Assembly: GCF_017876755.1 (NCBI RefSeq)
Contig: NZ_JAGIOO010000001.1
Coordinates: 1,426,001-1,490,000, forward strand
Source: Crossiella equi
GTDB lineage: Bacteria; Actinomycetota; Actinomycetes; Mycobacteriales; Pseudonocardiaceae
Length of the DNA: 64,000 nt
Direction of reading: 5' to 3'
Positions within the stretch are counted from its first letter, which is position 1. Each line of letters starts with the position of its first letter. Shown here piece after piece: positions 61,032-64,000 of this stretch. The notes under the pieces are model-generated. The model worked only from the letters and a program-made list of their open reading frames with translations. It was not told where the DNA came from and did not search any database. Position numbers and translations under genes: made by a program.

Positions 61032-61715
61032 ATGCAGTGGCGCCGTGGCGGGTGGGAACGGGAACAGCCCCCCACCCAAGTGATCAGCGAGCCCCCGACC
61101 AGGCGGAGCGAGACCCGGCGGATGACCGCGCCGAAGGTGCGCCCCGCCCTGGCCTACGACCTGGACTTCGGCGTGACCAGCGCGCGCTGGCTGCTCGTGG
61201 CGGGCGCGGTGTCCGGCCTGGGCACCATCGTCTGCGCCGCGGTCGTGGCCAACGGCGACGCCAAGGCCACCACCTGGGTGCTCCAGCTGCTGTTCTTCGC
61301 GCTGTTCATCTGGAGTGCGGCGGGCCTGCGCCGGGCACTGCGGGGCCGAGGCTTCGTGGCCACCGGCGACGCGCTGTCCTGGCGCAGCGACGGCACCGTG
61401 CACCGCGTCCCCTGGTCGGAGATCGGCGCGATCGGCATCGGCACGCTGCCCTGGCTCAACCACGCCAGCCTGGTGCACCCCGAGCAGCGCGAGTCCCTGG
61501 AGCTCTACCCCGCCGACCCGGCCTTCCCCGCGCGCTACCCGGCGCTGGACCCGTGGCGGGTGGAGGAGGAGCCGCCGGTGGCCGGGCTGCCCGGCACCCG
61601 CTACCGCTTCCCGTTCCCGCCGTTCACCCGCCTGCCCAAGCGGATCGAGCAGGCGGTGCAGGAGATCCAGCCCAAGCGCTGGCACGGCCGGTACGCCCGC
61701 CAGCACACGCAGTGA
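61032..61715 (+). CDS. Hypothetical membrane protein
   Basis: A 227-aa protein with a charged N terminus, two membrane helices (LLVAGAVSGLGTIVCAAVVA and TWVLQLLFFALFIWSAAGL) and a cytosolic C-terminal part with a PH-like strand pattern (ALSWRSDGTVHRVPWSEIGAI). No named family is recognised. The start is uncertain: ATG 61032 is used, with no clear SD. It is divergent from the iron-regulated reductase; iron control is possible but unproven. Confidence 0.7.
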   Translation: MQWRRGGWEREQPPTQVISEPPTRRSETRRMTAPKVRPALAYDLDFGVTSARWLLVAGAVSGLGTIVCAAVVANGDAKATTWVLQLLFFALFIWSAAGLRRALRGRGFVATGDALSWRSDGTVHRVPWSEIGAIGIGTLPWLNHASLVHPEQRESLELYPADPAFPARYPALDPWRVEEEPPVAGLPGTRYRFPFPPFTRLPKRIEQAVQEIQPKRWHGRYARQHTQ

Positions 61716-61833
61716 GAGCGCTGAGCACAATCCAGTGAACATCGCCCGAGCGCCCCACAGGGGGTGCTCGGGCGTTCTACTGTCAGTGGTAGCTGATCTT
61801 CGTTTTCCACCTCGCACAAGGCGGTGACGAACG

Positions 61834-62745
61834 GTGTACCTCGACAGTCGAGCCCTGGACGCGGCGGGCATCGACAACAAAGTCCTCCGCGAGTCCTACG
61901 AGTTCTGCAGACGTCTCCTGATCACCATGGACGGCCGGTCCTACTGGGCGGCCAACCTGTTGCTGCCCGCGCACAAGCGGCCCCACATGTGCGCTGTCTA
62001 CGGTCTTCTGCGCTACACCGACCAGATCCTGGACACCGGGCCGCCCGAGCAGCGCGCCCCCGAGTTCGAGACCTTCAGCGCCCGGCTGCTGGCCGACCTC
62101 CGATCGGGTGTCGGAGGTGACCCGATCGGTCGAGCCCTGGGCCACACCATGCGCACCTGGGGCATAGCCCTGGCTGATGTCGAGACCTTCCTCGACGGCA
62201 TGCGGATGGACCTGACCATCTCCGAGTACCAGACCTTCGCCGATCTGGAGCGCTACCTGGACGCGGTCGACGGCTCGATCGCCCGGCTCTCGCTGCCCAT
62301 CATGGAACCGCTCTCGCCGCTGGCCGTCGAGTGCACCACGGCCACCAGCAAGGCCGCCCAGATGACCAACTTCATCCGCGACATCGGCAAGGACTGGCGG
62401 CGGCTGGGCCGCTGCTACCTGCCGCTGGAGGACCTGGACCGCTTCGGCGTGACCAAGGCCGACCTCGGCGCGCCCACCACCAGCCCAGCCCTGCGGCGGC
62501 TGGTGCGCTTCGAGATCTCCCGGGCCCGGGAGATGTGGGCGCGGGGCATGGACGGGGTGGCGCACCTGGACCCGCGCGGCCGAGCGGCCGCCCGGCTTGC
62601 CTCCGCGCTGTACTCCGGCATCCTGGACGAGATCGAGCGCCGGGACCACGAGGTGCTCGACACCAGGGCCAAGGTGTCCACACGCCGGAAGGCGGCCCTG
62701 GTGCTGCGGGGCTACCTGTCCGCACCGAAACCGCAGGCGGCCTGA
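61834..62745 (+). CDS. Squalene/phytoene synthase family protein
   Basis: A 303-aa all-helical prenyl transferase that joins two prenyl diphosphates head to head. The first Asp motif is YTDQILD (about 68) and the second region is FIRDIGKDWRRLGRCYLP (about 184-201), so both metal sites are present. No carotenoid or hopanoid partner genes flank it. The product (phytoene, squalene or a related C30/C40 hydrocarbon) cannot be told. The start is GTG. Confidence 0.88.
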   Translation: MYLDSRALDAAGIDNKVLRESYEFCRRLLITMDGRSYWAANLLLPAHKRPHMCAVYGLLRYTDQILDTGPPEQRAPEFETFSARLLADLRSGVGGDPIGRALGHTMRTWGIALADVETFLDGMRMDLTISEYQTFADLERYLDAVDGSIARLSLPIMEPLSPLAVECTTATSKAAQMTNFIRDIGKDWRRLGRCYLPLEDLDRFGVTKADLGAPTTSPALRRLVRFEISRAREMWARGMDGVAHLDPRGRAAARLASALYSGILDEIERRDHEVLDTRAKVSTRRKAALVLRGYLSAPKPQAA

Positions 62746-62816
62746 ACTCACACCTTCTCATGAACCGCTCCGGCGTCCGGTTGCGGCGCCGGGGCGGTCG
62801 GCCAAGGGTCGGAGGC

Positions 62817-63401
62817 ATGGGTCATGCACGACGCATCGCGTCTCTGTCCGTTCCCGTTCTCGCGCTCTCCCTGCTCGGCACCCCGGCTCTCGCCGGACCG
62901 GCCGCAGCCCAGCTCACCTGTACCGCGGCGACCTTGGCCAGCGCGTCCACCGGCCTCACCATGGCCGGGGACCCCGCGGACGCGACGGTCGAGATCGAGT
63001 CCACCTACGCGGCCTGCTCCGACACCCGGCCGGACAACAAGCCCGACCACCGCATCATCGGCGCCAAGGTAGAGGCCCCGGAGCCGGGCTCGATCAAGGG
63101 CACCTGCGGCGAGTTCGAGGCCAAGGCGAAGCTGCGGTTCAGCTGGCTGCTCGCCGACGGCAGCGAGGGCCAGCCGACCACGCTGGAGATCACGCACGCC
63201 CAGAAGGGCGAGGAGGTCACCAGCCACGAGATCACCGCCGACGGCGGTGACCTGGACGACTGGGACGTGGAGATCGCCGCGGCCAACGCCAGCGAGATCA
63301 AGAGCCAGGTGGCGGGCGCCTGCACCTCCGAGGAGGGCATCAAGCGCATCGCTCCCCAGCTGTCGTTCAGCTTCAGCAACAACCCCTGGTCCCGGGGCTA
63401 G
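62817..63401 (+). CDS. Hypothetical secreted protein
   Basis: A 194-aa exported protein with signal peptide ASLSVPVLALSLLGTPALA. The mature part has three or four Cys residues and many acidic residues, predicted mostly beta. No family is recognised. AAGGG lies 8 nt before the ATG. A strong hairpin follows its stop. Confidence 0.75.
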   Translation: MGHARRIASLSVPVLALSLLGTPALAGPAAAQLTCTAATLASASTGLTMAGDPADATVEIESTYAACSDTRPDNKPDHRIIGAKVEAPEPGSIKGTCGEFEAKAKLRFSWLLADGSEGQPTTLEITHAQKGEEVTSHEITADGGDLDDWDVEIAAANASEIKSQVAGACTSEEGIKRIAPQLSFSFSNNPWSRG

Positions 63402-63419
63402 CCGAGGCTCCGCGGCACC

Positions 63420-63478
63420 AGGTCGTGTCCTGCGGGTCCCGCACGCGCTCTCCGGGCCAGATCCGCAGGACACGACCT
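63420..63478. terminator. Long-loop hairpin between convergent genes
   Basis: A 16-bp perfect stem (AGGTCGTGTCCTGCGG and its complement, 63463-63478) with a 27-nt loop. The right arm overlaps the stop codon of the dehydrogenase gene. Confidence 0.65.
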
Positions 63479-64000
63479 AGAAGGTCACCACCTGGCGAAC
63501 CGCCTCGCCGCTGGCCAGCCGGTCGAAGCCGAGGTTGAGCTCGGCCGGGGTCAGGCGGTGGCTGAGCAGCTTCTCCACCGGCAGCCGCCCGGCCGCGTGC
63601 AGGGCGATGAACCGGGGGATGTCGCGGGCCGGGACGCTGGAGCCCAGGTAGCTGCCGCGCAGCGTGCGCTCCTCGGCGATCAGGCTCAGCGCGGGCAGGG
63701 TCAGCTTGTGGTCGGGGTGCGGCAGGCCAACGGTGACCGTGGTTCCGCCCGGCCGGGTGGCGGCGTAAGCCTGTTCGAGCACGCGCACGCTGCCGGTGGT
63801 GTCGATGACCTTGTCCGCGCCGCCGCCGGTCAGCTCGCGCACCGCGGCCACCGCGTCCGCGCCGCCCGCCACGTCCTCGGTGGCGCCCAGCTCGCGGGCC
63901 AGGGCGCGCTTGGCGGGCACCAGGTCCACCGCGACGAGCTGGCCCGCGCCCGCGACCAGGGCACCGAGCACGGCGGCCAGGCCGACCCCGCCCAGGCCGA
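63477..64000 (-). CDS. Zinc-type alcohol dehydrogenase, C-terminal part (runs off the window)
   Basis: The last 174 residues of a medium-chain dehydrogenase. The nucleotide-binding GLGGVGLAAV is at the window edge, followed by VAVDLVPAKRALARELGATE (NAD-type Asp), KVIDTTGS and GGTTVTVGLP. The catalytic N-terminal half with zinc ligands lies outside the window. It resembles the class III/aryl-alcohol dehydrogenase group. Confidence 0.88.
   Translation of the reverse strand, partial: GLGGVGLAAVLGALVAGAGQLVAVDLVPAKRALARELGATEDVAGGADAVAAVRELTGGGADKVIDTTGSVRVLEQAYAATRPGGTTVTVGLPHPDHKLTLPALSLIAEERTLRGSYLGSSVPARDIPRFIALHAAGRLPVEKLLSHRLTPAELNLGFDRLASGEAVRQVVTF

Overview
The window is 64 kb of very GC-rich DNA with strong G/C at third codon positions, many GTG starts, frequent ATGA/GTGA overlaps and several probable leaderless genes. 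This fits a filamentous actinomycete. A member of the Pseudonocardiales is plausible from the gene mix, but no rRNA or other taxonomic marker is present, so that is inference. No tRNA, rRNA, CRISPR array, prophage or transposase gene was seen.

Layout. 1-8.1 kb: a two-component system, small redox and regulator genes, a secreted amidase, and a hydrolase/GntR pair with clear operators. 8.2-11.3 kb: a truncated lanthipeptide-type remnant (the last part of a LanB-like dehydratase plus a LanC-like cyclase), a flavin monooxygenase, and an unusual array of 22-nt-period repeats in two opposed blocks. 11.4-18.2 kb: secreted proteins, namely a DUF4097 lipoprotein, a PL6-type lyase, a DUF4185 protein and two cell-wall enzymes carrying near-identical FG-GAP repeat domains. 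18.2-24.3 kb: a 28-bp perfect palindrome, a quinone oxidoreductase, and class I ribonucleotide reductase nrdAB behind a candidate NrdR box and a cobalamin riboswitch. 24.3-31.5 kb: VOC protein, methyltransferase, orphan PD-(D/E)XK protein, GGDEF/HD-GYP protein, PNPOx, TenA-like protein and a SnoaL-tailed ECF sigma factor.

31.4-40.5 kb is the main accessory region: a Wadjet type II (JetABCD) anti-plasmid SMC system, transcribed as (unknown gene)-jetD-jetA-jetB-jetC. It is flanked by an exact 35-bp direct repeat about 9.0 kb apart. The repeat is the 3' end of the sigma gene plus the 3' end of a convergent septum-formation-like gene. Fragments of truncated genes sit at both junctions, so the island looks inserted or recombined into this convergent 3' junction. 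The right-hand copy of the septum-formation-like gene is frameshifted.

40.9-46.5 kb: a leucine-degradation-type operon (carboxyltransferase, biotin carboxylase/BCCP, acyl-CoA dehydrogenase) with a divergent TetR regulator and two palindromic operators. 46.5-52.3 kb: a VOC protein, a compact microbial transglutaminase translationally coupled to a small cytosolic protein, a GH16 glucanase under LacI-type operators, a lectin-like protein and a secreted trypsin-like protease. 52.4-64 kb: an RND pump with divergent MarR regulator, GPP34 and MerR proteins, Tex, a siderophore-interacting reductase under an IdeR/DmdR iron box, an orphan squalene/phytoene synthase and a truncated alcohol dehydrogenase.
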